Shown here in pieces: positions 51,968 through 60,356 of a stretch of DNA of 64,000 bases. The DNA comes from Streptomyces sp. CB01373 (GTDB lineage: Bacteria; Actinomycetota; Actinomycetes; Streptomycetales; Streptomycetaceae): positions 124,001 to 188,000 of the forward strand of contig NZ_NNBK01000014.1 in assembly GCF_002803075.1 (NCBI RefSeq). Reading direction: 5' to 3'. Each line of letters begins with the position of its first letter. Position 1 is the stretch's first letter. A program made the translations under genes and the position numbers. Under the pieces are notes generated by a model that was given only the letters and a program-made list of their open reading frames with translations, did no database searches and was not told the origin of the DNA.

Positions 51968-54127
51968 TCAGCCCGCCGCAGCAAGCACCAGCGGCAGAAC
52001 CTGGCCGGCCCCCGCCTGCCTCAGCAGGCGAGCGGCAACCGCGAGGGTCCAGCCGGAGTCGGTGCAGTCGTCCACGAGCAGGACGGGCCCTGGCGTACGG
52101 GCCAGAGCGCCGGCCAGGTCCTCAGGAAGGGTGAATGCGCCGGCCAGCGCCCGGAGCCGCTGAGCGGAGTTGCTGCGTCGCGCCGCATGCACGTCGCTCG
52201 GCCCGGTGTACGCCAGGGCGCCCAGGAAAGGAAGCCGCCCGATGTTCGCGACTCCCTGAGCCAGGGAGTCGACCAGCCGGGGGCGGGACAGGGATGGCAC
52301 GGCGACGACCCCTACCGGCCGGGCAGAGACATCCGGGCCGTCCGCCATCCAGCCGCCCGGAGAGCGTGCCCAGTCAGCGAGCACCGTCACCACAGCCTTC
52401 AGCACGTCCTCGGGGACGGGCCCGTCAGGCGCCTGCTCGGACAGCAGCGGGCGCAGCCGGTTGCCCCAGCCGATGTCGGAGAGCCGCCCCAGAGCCCGGC
52501 CCGGGGAACACTGTTGCTGGGCCGGGATACGCCCCTTGAGGTCGACGCCCAGCGCGGGCATGCCCGTCGGCCACATCCGGCGCGGCTCGACCTCCACCCC
52601 CGGGCGGCCCAGTTCCTTCGTCGCCCCCGCCAGGGTCTCCGCCGAGACGGCAGGGTCGGCCCAGGCACCCGCGCAGTTGTCGCAGCGGCCGCACGGCGCA
52701 GCCTCCTCGTCGTCCAGTTGGCGACGCAGGAACTCCATGCGGCAGCCGGTGGTGGTGACGTAGGAGCGCATGGCCTGCTGCTCGGCCGCACGCTGTTCCG
52801 CCACACGTGCATACCGCTCCGCGTCGTACACCCAGCCGGAACCCGTGGCCGTCCATCCGCCCTTCACCCGCCGCACGGCGCCGTCCACGTCCAGCACCTT
52901 CAACATCGTCTCCAGCCTGCTGCGCCGCAGATCCACCGAGGCCTCCAAGGCCGGCACGGACAACGGCCGTCCTGCCTCGGCGAGGACCGCGAGGGTCTGG
53001 CGCACCTGTTCCTCCGGCGGGAAGGCGGTCTCGGCGAAGTAGCGCCAGATCGCCTCGTCCTCCTTGCCCGGCAGCAGCAGCACCTCCGCGTGCTCCACGC
53101 CGCGGCCCGCGCGGCCCACCTGCTGGTAGTACGCGATCGGCGAGGACGGCGAGCCGAGGTGGACCACGAAGCCCAGGTCCGGCTTGTCGAAGCCCATGCC
53201 CAGCGCGGAGGTGGCCACCAGTGCCTTGACCCGGTTGTGCAGCAGGTCGTCCTCCGCCTGCTGACGGTCGGCGTTCTCCGTCCGGCCCGTGTACGAGGCC
53301 ACCTCAAGACCGCCCTGCCGCAGGAACGCGGTGGCCTCCTCGGCCGCCGCCACCGTGAGCGTGTAAATGATCCCGGAACCCGGCAGCTCGTCCAGATGCT
53401 CCGCCAGCCACGCCATCCGGTGGGCGGCGTCCGGCAGCTGCACCACGCCCAACCGCAGGCTCTCCCTGTCCAGCGGGCCACGCAGTACCAGCGCCTCGCC
53501 GCCACTGGTGCCCAGCTGCTCGGCCACGTCCGCCGTGACCCGGGCGTTGGCGGTCGCCGTGGTGGCCAGCACCGGCACGCCCGGGGCAAGGTCGGCCAGC
53601 ATCGCCCGCAGCCTGCGGTAGTCGGGACGGAAGTCATGGCCCCAGTCGGAGATGCAATGCGCCTCGTCCACCACCAGCAGGCCCGTCGTGGCCGCGAGCT
53701 TGGGCAACATCTGGTCGCGGAAATCGACAGAATTAAGGCGTTCAGGACTTACCAGGAGAACATCGACGTCACCGAGCTCGACCTCCTCGTGGATCGTCTC
53801 CCACTCCTCCGGATTGGCCGAGTTGATGGTGCGCGCCTGGATACCGGCCCGCGCCGCCGACTCGACCTGGTTGCGCATCAACGCCAGCAGCGGCGAGACG
53901 ATCACCGTAGGTCCGGAACCGCGTCGGCGCAGCAGAGCAGTGGCCACGAAGTACACCGCCGACTTGCCCCACCCCGTGCGCTGCACCACCAGCGCGCGGC
54001 GGCGCTCCACCACCAGGGCCGCCACAGCCCGCCACTGGTCCTCCCGCAGCCGCGCCGACCCCGTCGGATCACCGACCAGCTCGGCGAGGATGGCGTCGGC
54101 TTCGGCACGCAGCTCCAGATCGTTCAT
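51968..54127 (-). CDS. RecQ-type DNA helicase with C-terminal phosphoribosyltransferase-like domain
   Basis: A 719-residue helicase. Helicase core: Walker A QRTGWGKSAVYF, DEAH box VDEAHCISDWGHDFRPDYRR, motif VI YYQQVGRAGRG; a RecQ zinc region with cysteines in APCGRCDNCAGA follows. The last about 200 residues resemble phosphoribosyltransferases, ending PVLLVDDCTDSGWTLAVAAR, a PRPP-binding-like loop. This helicase-PRTase architecture is found in actinobacteria. ATG 54127 is used; the longer frame upstream lacks homology. It is on the opposite strand to the two remnants of its paralogue that flank the island. Confidence 0.9.
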   Translation of the reverse strand: MNDLELRAEADAILAELVGDPTGSARLREDQWRAVAALVVERRRALVVQRTGWGKSAVYFVATALLRRRGSGPTVIVSPLLALMRNQVESAARAGIQARTINSANPEEWETIHEEVELGDVDVLLVSPERLNSVDFRDQMLPKLAATTGLLVVDEAHCISDWGHDFRPDYRRLRAMLADLAPGVPVLATTATANARVTADVAEQLGTSGGEALVLRGPLDRESLRLGVVQLPDAAHRMAWLAEHLDELPGSGIIYTLTVAAAEEATAFLRQGGLEVASYTGRTENADRQQAEDDLLHNRVKALVATSALGMGFDKPDLGFVVHLGSPSSPIAYYQQVGRAGRGVEHAEVLLLPGKEDEAIWRYFAETAFPPEEQVRQTLAVLAEAGRPLSVPALEASVDLRRSRLETMLKVLDVDGAVRRVKGGWTATGSGWVYDAERYARVAEQRAAEQQAMRSYVTTTGCRMEFLRRQLDDEEAAPCGRCDNCAGAWADPAVSAETLAGATKELGRPGVEVEPRRMWPTGMPALGVDLKGRIPAQQQCSPGRALGRLSDIGWGNRLRPLLSEQAPDGPVPEDVLKAVVTVLADWARSPGGWMADGPDVSARPVGVVAVPSLSRPRLVDSLAQGVANIGRLPFLGALAYTGPSDVHAARRSNSAQRLRALAGAFTLPEDLAGALARTPGPVLLVDDCTDSGWTLAVAARLLRQAGAGQVLPLVLAAAG

Positions 54128-54261
54128 GCCCCCATGCAACCCGACGGCACGGACAATCGGCCACTTCACCCCGCGTGACGGACGGCACGCCCCGCTGCTC
54201 CACCAGCCGCCCGAGGGACGGACCGGGCCGAACCGAGCCCCGGGCCGGTCCGGCCCGCTGG

Positions 54262-54453
54262 TTACGTAAGGCACTGGACGGGGCACTGGCCGTACCGCCC
54301 ACCCTGGTCTCCGCCCTTGCCGCCAAACCCGGCCCGTTGCCGCTCGTGGACGACTTCACCGAGACCGGCTGGACCCTCGCGGTCGCCGCCCGCCTGCTCA
54401 GAAGGGCCGGCGCACAGGCGGTGATGCCGCTGGTCCTGGCGGTGCAGGGCTGA
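54262..54453 (+). pseudogene. C-terminal remnant of the split recQ-type helicase
   Basis: The plus strand encodes LRKALDGALAVPPTLVSALA, PLPLVDDFTETGWTLAVAAR and LLRRAGAQAVMPLVLAVQG followed by TGA. This matches the last about 63 residues of the intact helicase at 51968-54127, including the VDD-x-T-x-(S/T)GWTLAVAARLLR loop. Sequence before about 54260 has no similarity. With the N-terminal remnant at 19171-19508 on the same strand it marks the two ends of the gene interrupted by the island. Confidence 0.85.
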
Positions 54454-54714
54454 TGGGACATGTCTGCGGCCCACACGAACGACGCGGACGGTCCCAGGAG
54501 TCGCGGGGCGAGCGCCGGGTAGGGATATAAGCCGTGCGTCGCCCGATAACGGCCGGTGCCCTCAATTGCTCGTTGCCGCATCCCAGTTCGACAGGAAGAA
54601 TTGAAGTCCGCTCCCCGCACGGCTCAGCCGTTGGCCGGTAGGGCTCTCCTGCGGTGTGCGCTCCCCCGAATCCGATCCCGCCCGCAGTGTGGGCGCGTAG
54701 CCGAAGGGAGGAAC

Positions 54715-55329
54715 GTGACCTTCGGATTCGCTCCATCCTCGGCGGCATCGTTGTCAACGTCCGCCACCTCCGCCCACAGGGTGCTCGAACCCGCGGAGTG
54801 GGCGTCTGCGGGCATTCCTCTGCTGCGCAATCCGCGGGAGGTCGTCAGCGGACTGCACGCCCGGCACCGTCCCAGGCCCGCCACCGCCGTGGTCGCGGTC
54901 CTCGACCCGGACGAGCGGCTGCGGGCGAGTGCCTCCTTCGTCCGCCGGCAGGCGCCTGCCGACGGCTGGATGTTCCGCAACGCACTGCTGGACCAACTGC
55001 GCCAGGTCATCCCGCACGATCTGCGGCGCCGCACCCCGGTGCGCACCGCCGTACTGCTCTACTGCCGTGACGGTGAGGCGCGTTGGACCGAGGAGGACGG
55101 TGCGTGGATGTGGGGACTGCGTGACGCCTGCACACTGCACGGGCTGCGCTGCGGGGCGTACATCACGCTGACCCGGGACGGCTGGCAGGTCCTCGGCGAG
55201 GGCCGCGGGGGCCGGCGGCCGCACGCGTACTCGACACCCGAGCCCTTCGGCACCGCCGAGGCTCCACCCCCGCTGCCGCGCACCGGCGGCGCGGCCTCCG
55301 AGGTGCTGCGCCGCGCGGCGGCCCGCTGA
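54715..55329 (+). CDS. Conserved hypothetical protein
   Basis: A 204-residue protein I cannot assign. The N-terminus is Ser/Ala-rich; the core (about 35-150) contains AGIPLLRNPREVVSGLHARH, AVVAVLDPDERLRASASF and RTAVLLYCRDGEARWTEED, looking like a compact alpha/beta domain with no membrane segment. The tail is Pro/Gly-rich. GTG 54715 has GGAGG five bases upstream. It follows the right helicase remnant and is probably the first intact core gene after the island, similar to conserved Streptomyces proteins in this neighbourhood. Confidence 0.7.
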   Translation: MTFGFAPSSAASLSTSATSAHRVLEPAEWASAGIPLLRNPREVVSGLHARHRPRPATAVVAVLDPDERLRASASFVRRQAPADGWMFRNALLDQLRQVIPHDLRRRTPVRTAVLLYCRDGEARWTEEDGAWMWGLRDACTLHGLRCGAYITLTRDGWQVLGEGRGGRRPHAYSTPEPFGTAEAPPPLPRTGGAASEVLRRAAAR

Positions 55330-55488
55330 CGAAGAGGACGTCCCCCGTCACCCGTGCGTGCTGGACGACCAACCGGTGTCCGCACGACGAAGCCCCGCCG
55401 CCGGTCGAACGGCGCGGCGAGCACGACGTCGGCTTCCCTCGGCCCCGGACGAACTCGGAACCGCCGGAGGGTCCCTGGACCGCCGGAC

Positions 55489-55552
55489 GGACTCAAGGCC
55501 GAATGGACTCGAGGCCGAATGGACTCGAGGCCGTACGGACTCAGGACCGCCG
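55489..55552. repeat. 16-bp tandem repeat, about four units
   Basis: GGACTCAAGGCCGAAT (55489), GGACTCGAGGCCGAAT (55505), GGACTCGAGGCCGTAC (55521) and a degenerate fourth unit (55537) are in direct tandem. They lie in the 240-base gap between convergent genes. Confidence 0.75.
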
Positions 55553-55569
55553 GACGGGCCGGACGCGGC

Positions 55570-56199
55570 TCAGACAGCCGCGCCCAGCACCGAGTTGACC
55601 TGCTGCGGATCACCGCAGACGACCAGCAGCGCACCGGCCTTGGTGTGCGCCAGGGACAGGGCCGCGGCACCAGCGGCCTGGGGGCCGCCGTTGATCGCGA
55701 CCACGACCACGGGCCGGGACGCGGCACGCGAGGCCACGGCGGCGTCCGCGTAGAACACGTCGTCGCGCGCGTCGTGCTGCGCCCAGTAGGACGCCTCACC
55801 GAAGGACAGTTCGTGCGCGGCCCACGGATGCGACTCACCGGTGGTGATCACCAGTACGTCAGCCGGGGCACGGCCCGACTCCAGGAGCATGTCGACCGCT
55901 TCCTCGGCGGCGTCGAGCGCGCCGTCGGCGGAAGCCGGAACCAGTTGGATCTGCGGGGCCGCCGCGGCGGCAGGGGCGGTCGGCCGCGACGGCCCGGGCT
56001 TGGCCGGGGCCGACTCCCGCGACGCGCGCTGCGCCGGCGGCGCGGGCCGTGCGGCACCGGGACGACCGGGGCGCGGCGGAGCCGCGGGACGGGGGCCGGG
56101 AACAGGGCGGGGGGTCGGCGCGGTGCGGCCGGAAGACGGCGTGACGCGGGGACCCTGGGCACTCTCGTGAATCTGAGGCTCCTCGGGAATGAGAGGCAT
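55570..56199 (-). CDS. Conserved hypothetical protein with Pro/Ala-rich N-terminus
   Basis: A 209-residue protein. Residues about 10-110 are Pro/Ala/Arg-rich and probably disordered; the C-terminal domain (about 115-209) is ordered: ALDAAEEAVDMLLESGR, DVLVITTGESHPW, and AGALLVVCGDPQQVNSVLGA. This end recalls the last strands of superfamily 1 helicase/AAA folds (GDPQQ), but no ATPase motifs are present. ATG 56199 (MPLIPEEPQ) is chosen over a longer frame that overlaps rnhB. Function unknown. Confidence 0.65.
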   Translation of the reverse strand: MPLIPEEPQIHESAQGPRVTPSSGRTAPTPRPVPGPRPAAPPRPGRPGAARPAPPAQRASRESAPAKPGPSRPTAPAAAAAPQIQLVPASADGALDAAEEAVDMLLESGRAPADVLVITTGESHPWAAHELSFGEASYWAQHDARDDVFYADAAVASRAASRPVVVVAINGGPQAAGAAALSLAHTKAGALLVVCGDPQQVNSVLGAAV

Positions 56200-56267
56200 G
56201 GGCTGATATTTATCAAACGTTGGTGCGGCTCGCGTGGGCGGGTGCCACTTCAGGCCGAGCGGAAGGA

Positions 56268-56969
56268 TCAGAAGTCGAAGCCGAGCTGACCTTCGACCTC
56301 CGGAACGCCTCCGTCTGCCCAGACGCGGACCTTCTTGAGGTGCCGCCACCTGGGCAGCGCATCAAGATACGCCCACGACAGCCGGTGGTACGGGGTGGGT
56401 CCCCGCTCCTCCAGCGCGGCCTTGTGCACGGGCGACGGATATCCGGCATTGGCCGCAAAGCCGAAGTCTGCATGCTCGATACCCAGTTCGGCCATCATTT
56501 TGTCGCGGTAGACCTTGGCGATCACCGAAGCCGCCGCGACGGCCACGCACGACTGGTCGCCCTTGATGACCGTACGGACCCTCCAGGGGGCCCCCAGGTA
56601 ATCGTGCTTCCCGTCGAGGATGACCGCGTCCGGAGGGACGGGCAGACCCTCCAGGGCGCGCACCGCCGCGAGCCGCAGCGCCGCCGTCATCCCCAGGCTG
56701 TCGATCTCCTCCGGAGAGGCGTGCCCGAGGGCGTACGCGGTCACCCACGTCTGCAGTTCCGTGGCGAGTGCGGTACGTCGCTTCACGGTCAGCAGTTTGG
56801 AGTCGGTGAGTCCCACGGGTGGACGGCGCAGTCCGGTGACCGCCGCGCAGACGGTGACGGGACCGGCCCAAGCGCCGCGCCCCACCTCGTCGACACCGGC
56901 AATGACCTTCGCTCCGGTCGTCGCCCTGAGGGAGCGTTCGACGGTGTGAGTGGGGGGTTCGTACGGCAT
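56268..56969 (-). CDS. rnhB: Ribonuclease HII
   Basis: A 233-residue RNase HII, which cuts at ribonucleotides in DNA duplexes. The first acidic pair is in [22 protein letters not shown] follows, the third acid is in [11 protein letters not shown], and the C-terminal segment [20 protein letters not shown] is typical. ATG 56969 is the natural start. Part of the conserved right flank. Confidence 0.95.
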   Translation of the reverse strand: MPYEPPTHTVERSLRATTGAKVIAGVDEVGRGAWAGPVTVCAAVTGLRRPPVGLTDSKLLTVKRRTALATELQTWVTAYALGHASPEEIDSLGMTAALRLAAVRALEGLPVPPDAVILDGKHDYLGAPWRVRTVIKGDQSCVAVAAASVIAKVYRDKMMAELGIEHADFGFAANAGYPSPVHKAALEERGPTPYHRLSWAYLDALPRWRHLKKVRVWADGGVPEVEGQLGFDF

Positions 56970-57301
56970 GGCGCCCTTAGCCTACGCTGCGCGGATCCCG
57001 CTGCGACACCCCGCCTTCCCTTGAGCATCCCCCCGCCCCGAACGCGGACGGCCGGGGTCCGGTTTCAAAGCCCGTTCGTTCGCTCACGCACATTCCGGCG
57101 CGGCGCGTCATCGTGCCCCGGACGACGTCCCGCACACCGCTGTTCGCCCTCTCCGACCTCGCTCCCACGGCCGCATTCCGAAAAGGGAGGAGACATCCGG
57201 AAGAAGCTTGATCCCCGACCCGTCCGCCCCTTCGGCGGTCACATTTGGAAGCACCCCACCCACACCGGGTCGCATTCGCGAATCATCGCGCGAAGCGCAG
57301 G
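56970..57301. other. Intergenic region before rnhB
   Basis: About 330 bases between the end of the ADP-ribosylglycohydrolase gene and the rnhB start, both minus strand. It should contain the rnhB promoter. I see no convincing gene, RNA or strong hairpin. Confidence 0.5.
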
Positions 57302-58210
57302 TCACACGGACGCCGGGACCCAGTCGGGCAGTGCCTCCGTGCGCCGCACCCACTCGGCGGGCGGGGCCCCTGCCTTCCCCGAGGCGAGCACACCGCCCAC
57401 GATGGCGCAGGTGGTGTCCACGTCACCGCCGGCCCGGGCAGTCGTCCAGAACGCGTCCTCGAAGTCGGCCAGGCACCGGGCGGCCGACCAGAGCGCGAAG
57501 GGCACCGTGTCGTGCGCCGTCGTGCGCCGTCCGGAGCCGAGCACCGCGGCGACGGTGGCCACGTCGCCGTAGTCGAGCATGTCGCGGGCGCGCCGCAGGC
57601 CGGCGCCGACGGCGCTCCTGGCCGGTACGAGGTCGATGACGCCGCCGAGCAGCGCCTGCGCGGTCGGCGGCCCGCCGGGCGCGGCGGCCAGTGCGGCGGC
57701 CGCGGCCACGGCCATGGCGCCCACGACGGCCTCACGGTGCTGGTGGGTGGGGTAGGCGGAGATCTCGGCCTGGTGGGTGGCCTGCTCCGGATCGTCCGCG
57801 TACCAGGCGCCCAGGGGCGCGGTGCGCATGGCGGCGCCGCTCCCCCACGACCCGTGCCCCTTGAACAGGGCAGGCGCCAGCGTGCGCCAGTCGCCGCCCT
57901 CGCTGATCCGCCGCAGCAGCCCCGCCGTACCCGCGCCGTACCCGCGCTCCGGTGCGTGGCGCCGGGCGAAGGACTGCGCCAGGGCGTCCTGGTCGACACG
58001 GTGGTGGGCGGCCAGGACGGTGACGACGGAGCAGGCCATCTCGGTGTCGTCCGTCCACTGCCACGGGCCGGGCGGCAGCTCGCGGCGCCTGAGCAGCGGG
58101 TGGTTCGCCGGGGCGAAGAACTGCGAGCCCAGCGCGTCCCCCACCGCGAGCCCGCGCGCACTGGCCAGCGCTCGTTCCAGGCGCACGCCCGGAGAGGAGT
58201 CAGGGGTCAT
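57302..58210 (-). CDS. ADP-ribosylglycohydrolase family protein
   Basis: A 302-residue DraG/ARH-type protein that hydrolyses ADP-ribose from protein or related conjugates with two magnesium ions. Metal-binding motifs are seen at the N-terminus (GLAVGDALGSQF, WTDDTEMA) and toward the C-terminus (AGGDVDTTCAIVGGVLAS), separated by an all-helical core. ATG 58210 lies 3 bases after the stop of the histidine phosphatase gene, indicating an operon. Confidence 0.9.
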   Translation of the reverse strand: MTPDSSPGVRLERALASARGLAVGDALGSQFFAPANHPLLRRRELPPGPWQWTDDTEMACSVVTVLAAHHRVDQDALAQSFARRHAPERGYGAGTAGLLRRISEGGDWRTLAPALFKGHGSWGSGAAMRTAPLGAWYADDPEQATHQAEISAYPTHQHREAVVGAMAVAAAAALAAAPGGPPTAQALLGGVIDLVPARSAVGAGLRRARDMLDYGDVATVAAVLGSGRRTTAHDTVPFALWSAARCLADFEDAFWTTARAGGDVDTTCAIVGGVLASGKAGAPPAEWVRRTEALPDWVPASV

Positions 58211-58213
58211 CGC

Positions 58214-58882
58214 TCAGCCGCTCCATCCAGTGATCCCGTACGATTCCGGCTCACGCCACCGCTCAAACTGACGATCGAGCGTGTAGCGGCCGTCGTCCCC
58301 GAGAACGAGCATCCGCATCTCGGCGTTCCCCGGATTCGAGAGGCACTCGAACTCCGCGACGGTCCAGTGGAACCAGCGCATGCAGAAGAGCCGCATGGCC
58401 AGGCCGTGGGTCACCAGGAGGACGTTGGGCGGGTGGTCGGGGTCCTCGAAGCTGCGGAAGAGGCTCTCCAGGAAGCCGCCGACCCGGTCGTAGACGTCGG
58501 CTCCGGACTCGCCCTGGGCGAAGCGGTAGAAGAAGTGCCCGTAGGCGTCCCGGTAGGTCTTCTGGAGGCGCACGTCGTCGCAGTCCTGCCAGTTCCCCCA
58601 GTCCTGCTCGCGCAGCCGCGGCTCTTCGCGCACGCGTATGAGGCCGGGGTCCAGGTGGAAGGCGCGGAGGGTGTCGTGGGTGCGCCGGTAGGGGGAGACG
58701 TAGACGCTCACGCGTTCGCGTCCGAACAGTTCCCGCAGTTCCTTGCCGGTCTCCTCGGCCTGTCGCCGGCCCCGCTCGGTGAGTCCCAGCGCGTGGTCGG
58801 GTTCGCGCTCGTACACGGAGTCATCGACGTTGCCCGTTGACTCGCCGTGCCGGACAAGGATGATGCGCCGTGGTCGTGCCAT
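58214..58882 (-). CDS. Histidine phosphatase (phosphoglycerate mutase-like)
   Basis: A 222-residue member of the histidine phosphatase superfamily. The phosphohistidine motif is LVRHGESTGN at the start; the acid/base Glu is likely in LREQDWGNWQ; the second His is in VLLVTHGLAMRL. Substrate is not predictable; such proteins act on sugar phosphates, nucleotides or protein. ATG 58882 (MARPRRII). It is upstream of, and probably co-transcribed with, the ADP-ribosylglycohydrolase gene. Confidence 0.9.
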   Translation of the reverse strand: MARPRRIILVRHGESTGNVDDSVYEREPDHALGLTERGRRQAEETGKELRELFGRERVSVYVSPYRRTHDTLRAFHLDPGLIRVREEPRLREQDWGNWQDCDDVRLQKTYRDAYGHFFYRFAQGESGADVYDRVGGFLESLFRSFEDPDHPPNVLLVTHGLAMRLFCMRWFHWTVAEFECLSNPGNAEMRMLVLGDDGRYTLDRQFERWREPESYGITGWSG

Positions 58883-58997
58883 GCCAGAACAGTAGATCGG
58901 GCCGGCGCCGTTCGAGGACTCCGGCGGGCCTCGTACGGCGCACATCACACAAATCGTGCGGCACGCGCCACACACGCGCGTGGGCCGGCGTCCGCCG

Positions 58998-59603
58998 TCA
59001 CACCGTCCAGGTGCTCTCGAGTTCCACGATGTCACCCGTGAGCGACGCCACGTCGGCCTCCGTCTGGGCGCGCAGCGCGAGGCGCTCCACGCGCTCGGTG
59101 CGGTACTTGCCGTGCTCGGCGGAGGACTGCCACATGGACAGCACGAGGAACTCGTTGCCGGGGGCCTCACCGAACAGGCCGCGCACCATGCCGGGCGAGC
59201 CGGCCATCGCCGGGTTCCAGACTTTCTCCTGCATCAGCGTGAAGTGCTCGGTGCGCTCCTCGTGGACCCGGCAGAGGGCGACCCGCAGCAGGTCGGCGTC
59301 CGAGAAGCGGGGTTCGAAGCCGGTCTTCACGTCGAACCGGTAGTCGAACAGCCGGACCTGGGCGTCCTTGAAGGTGCCGGCCTGCGTCGCGGCCAGCCGG
59401 TCGTGGGAGCGGGCCATGAAGGAGTCGTAGAAGGCACGGCTCTCCCAGAAGGCGAAGATGTGCGCGACACCCGGCCGCCCCCGGCTCCACCCGCCCCCCT
59501 GTCCCCGAAACCCCGGCTCTCCAAGAAGCCCCGCCCATTTCCGCTGCCCCCGCTCGAAGCCCCGGCGGTCCACCACGGTGCAGCGAATCCACTTGACCAG
59601 CAC
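58998..59603 (-). CDS. YdbC/DUF4937-type monooxygenase-like protein
   Basis: A 201-residue protein made of two dimeric alpha-beta-barrel (ABM-like) halves: the first around VKWIRCTVVDRRGFERGQRK and VAHIFAFWESRAFYDSFM, the second around LRVALCRVHEERTEHFTLMQ and NEFLVLSMWQSSAEHGKYR. It matches the actinobacterial family annotated DUF4937/YdbC. No cofactor motif is evident. GTG 59603 starts directly at the first strand. Confidence 0.75.
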   Translation of the reverse strand: MLVKWIRCTVVDRRGFERGQRKWAGLLGEPGFRGQGGGWSRGRPGVAHIFAFWESRAFYDSFMARSHDRLAATQAGTFKDAQVRLFDYRFDVKTGFEPRFSDADLLRVALCRVHEERTEHFTLMQEKVWNPAMAGSPGMVRGLFGEAPGNEFLVLSMWQSSAEHGKYRTERVERLALRAQTEADVASLTGDIVELESTWTV

Positions 59604-59758
59604 CGCGCCATCGTAAGGCCCTGGGACGTGGCCTCGGTCACTCTCGTGGGGACAGCGCCCGCGCAAGCGCCCCCGCGCGCGTGGCACGATGGACAACAAG
59701 CGCCCGCTGAAGGGAAGTTGAGGCAGAGGGGCGCACAAGGTCGGTCAAGGGGAGTCAG

Positions 59759-60292
59759 ATGAGCGGACTCAGCAAGGGGATCGGCAAGGTCGAGGTCGCG
59801 GTCAAGTGGGATCCCAGTCCCGCGGGGCAGCCGCCCACCGACCTGGATCTGGTCGCCGCAACCTACCGGGCGGGCGACCCGCATGGCGAACCAGCCTATG
59901 TGGTGCATTTCGACAGCCGCTCTCCCGACGGCACCATCTATCTCAACCGGGACAGCAGGGACGGTCAGGGCTTCGGGTGGGACGAGGTGATGACACTGGA
60001 ACTCGACCGGCTCGGCGACGGGTACGCGCGCGTGGTGGTCGGCGTCGTCATCCAGCAGCGTCCGGCACGCCGCACCTTCGCCGGCGTCCTCGCTCCCGGA
60101 ATGCGCGTCCGGGAGGGGTACACCGTTCTCGCCGAGGGCGATTTCGGCGGCGTCCTCGGCGCGACGGCGGCCACACTCGCGGAGTTCACGCGGAACGAGG
60201 CGGGTACCTGGGAGTTCCGCCCCGGCGTCCAGGGCTTCGAGGACGACCCGGAGGGCTTCACCCACAGCATGGGCCGGGCACGCCCGTCGTAG
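59759..60292 (+). CDS. TerD-family stress protein
   Basis: A 177-residue calcium-binding TerD-domain protein. The family pattern includes VAVKWDPSPAGQPPTDLDLV, DGTIYLNRDSRDGQGFGWDE (a metal-binding acidic stretch) and the TLAEFTRNEAGTWEFRPG end. TerD proteins are linked to tellurite and general stress resistance and, in Streptomyces, to differentiation. ATG 59759 follows GGGGAG. A perfect hairpin follows the stop. Confidence 0.9.
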   Translation: MSGLSKGIGKVEVAVKWDPSPAGQPPTDLDLVAATYRAGDPHGEPAYVVHFDSRSPDGTIYLNRDSRDGQGFGWDEVMTLELDRLGDGYARVVVGVVIQQRPARRTFAGVLAPGMRVREGYTVLAEGDFGGVLGATAATLAEFTRNEAGTWEFRPGVQGFEDDPEGFTHSMGRARPS

Positions 60293-60302
60293 CCGAAACG
60301 CG

Positions 60303-60335
60303 TAAGGGGCGCCGGCCCATGGCCGGCGCCCCTTA
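60303..60335. terminator. Perfect bidirectional terminator
   Basis: TAAGGGGCGCCGGCC (60303-60317) pairs without mismatch with GGCCGGCGCCCCTTA (60321-60335) around CAT. It separates the convergent terD-like gene and nrdJ. Confidence 0.88.
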
Positions 60336-60356
60336 CTTCACGGTGTTGCCATCCGA

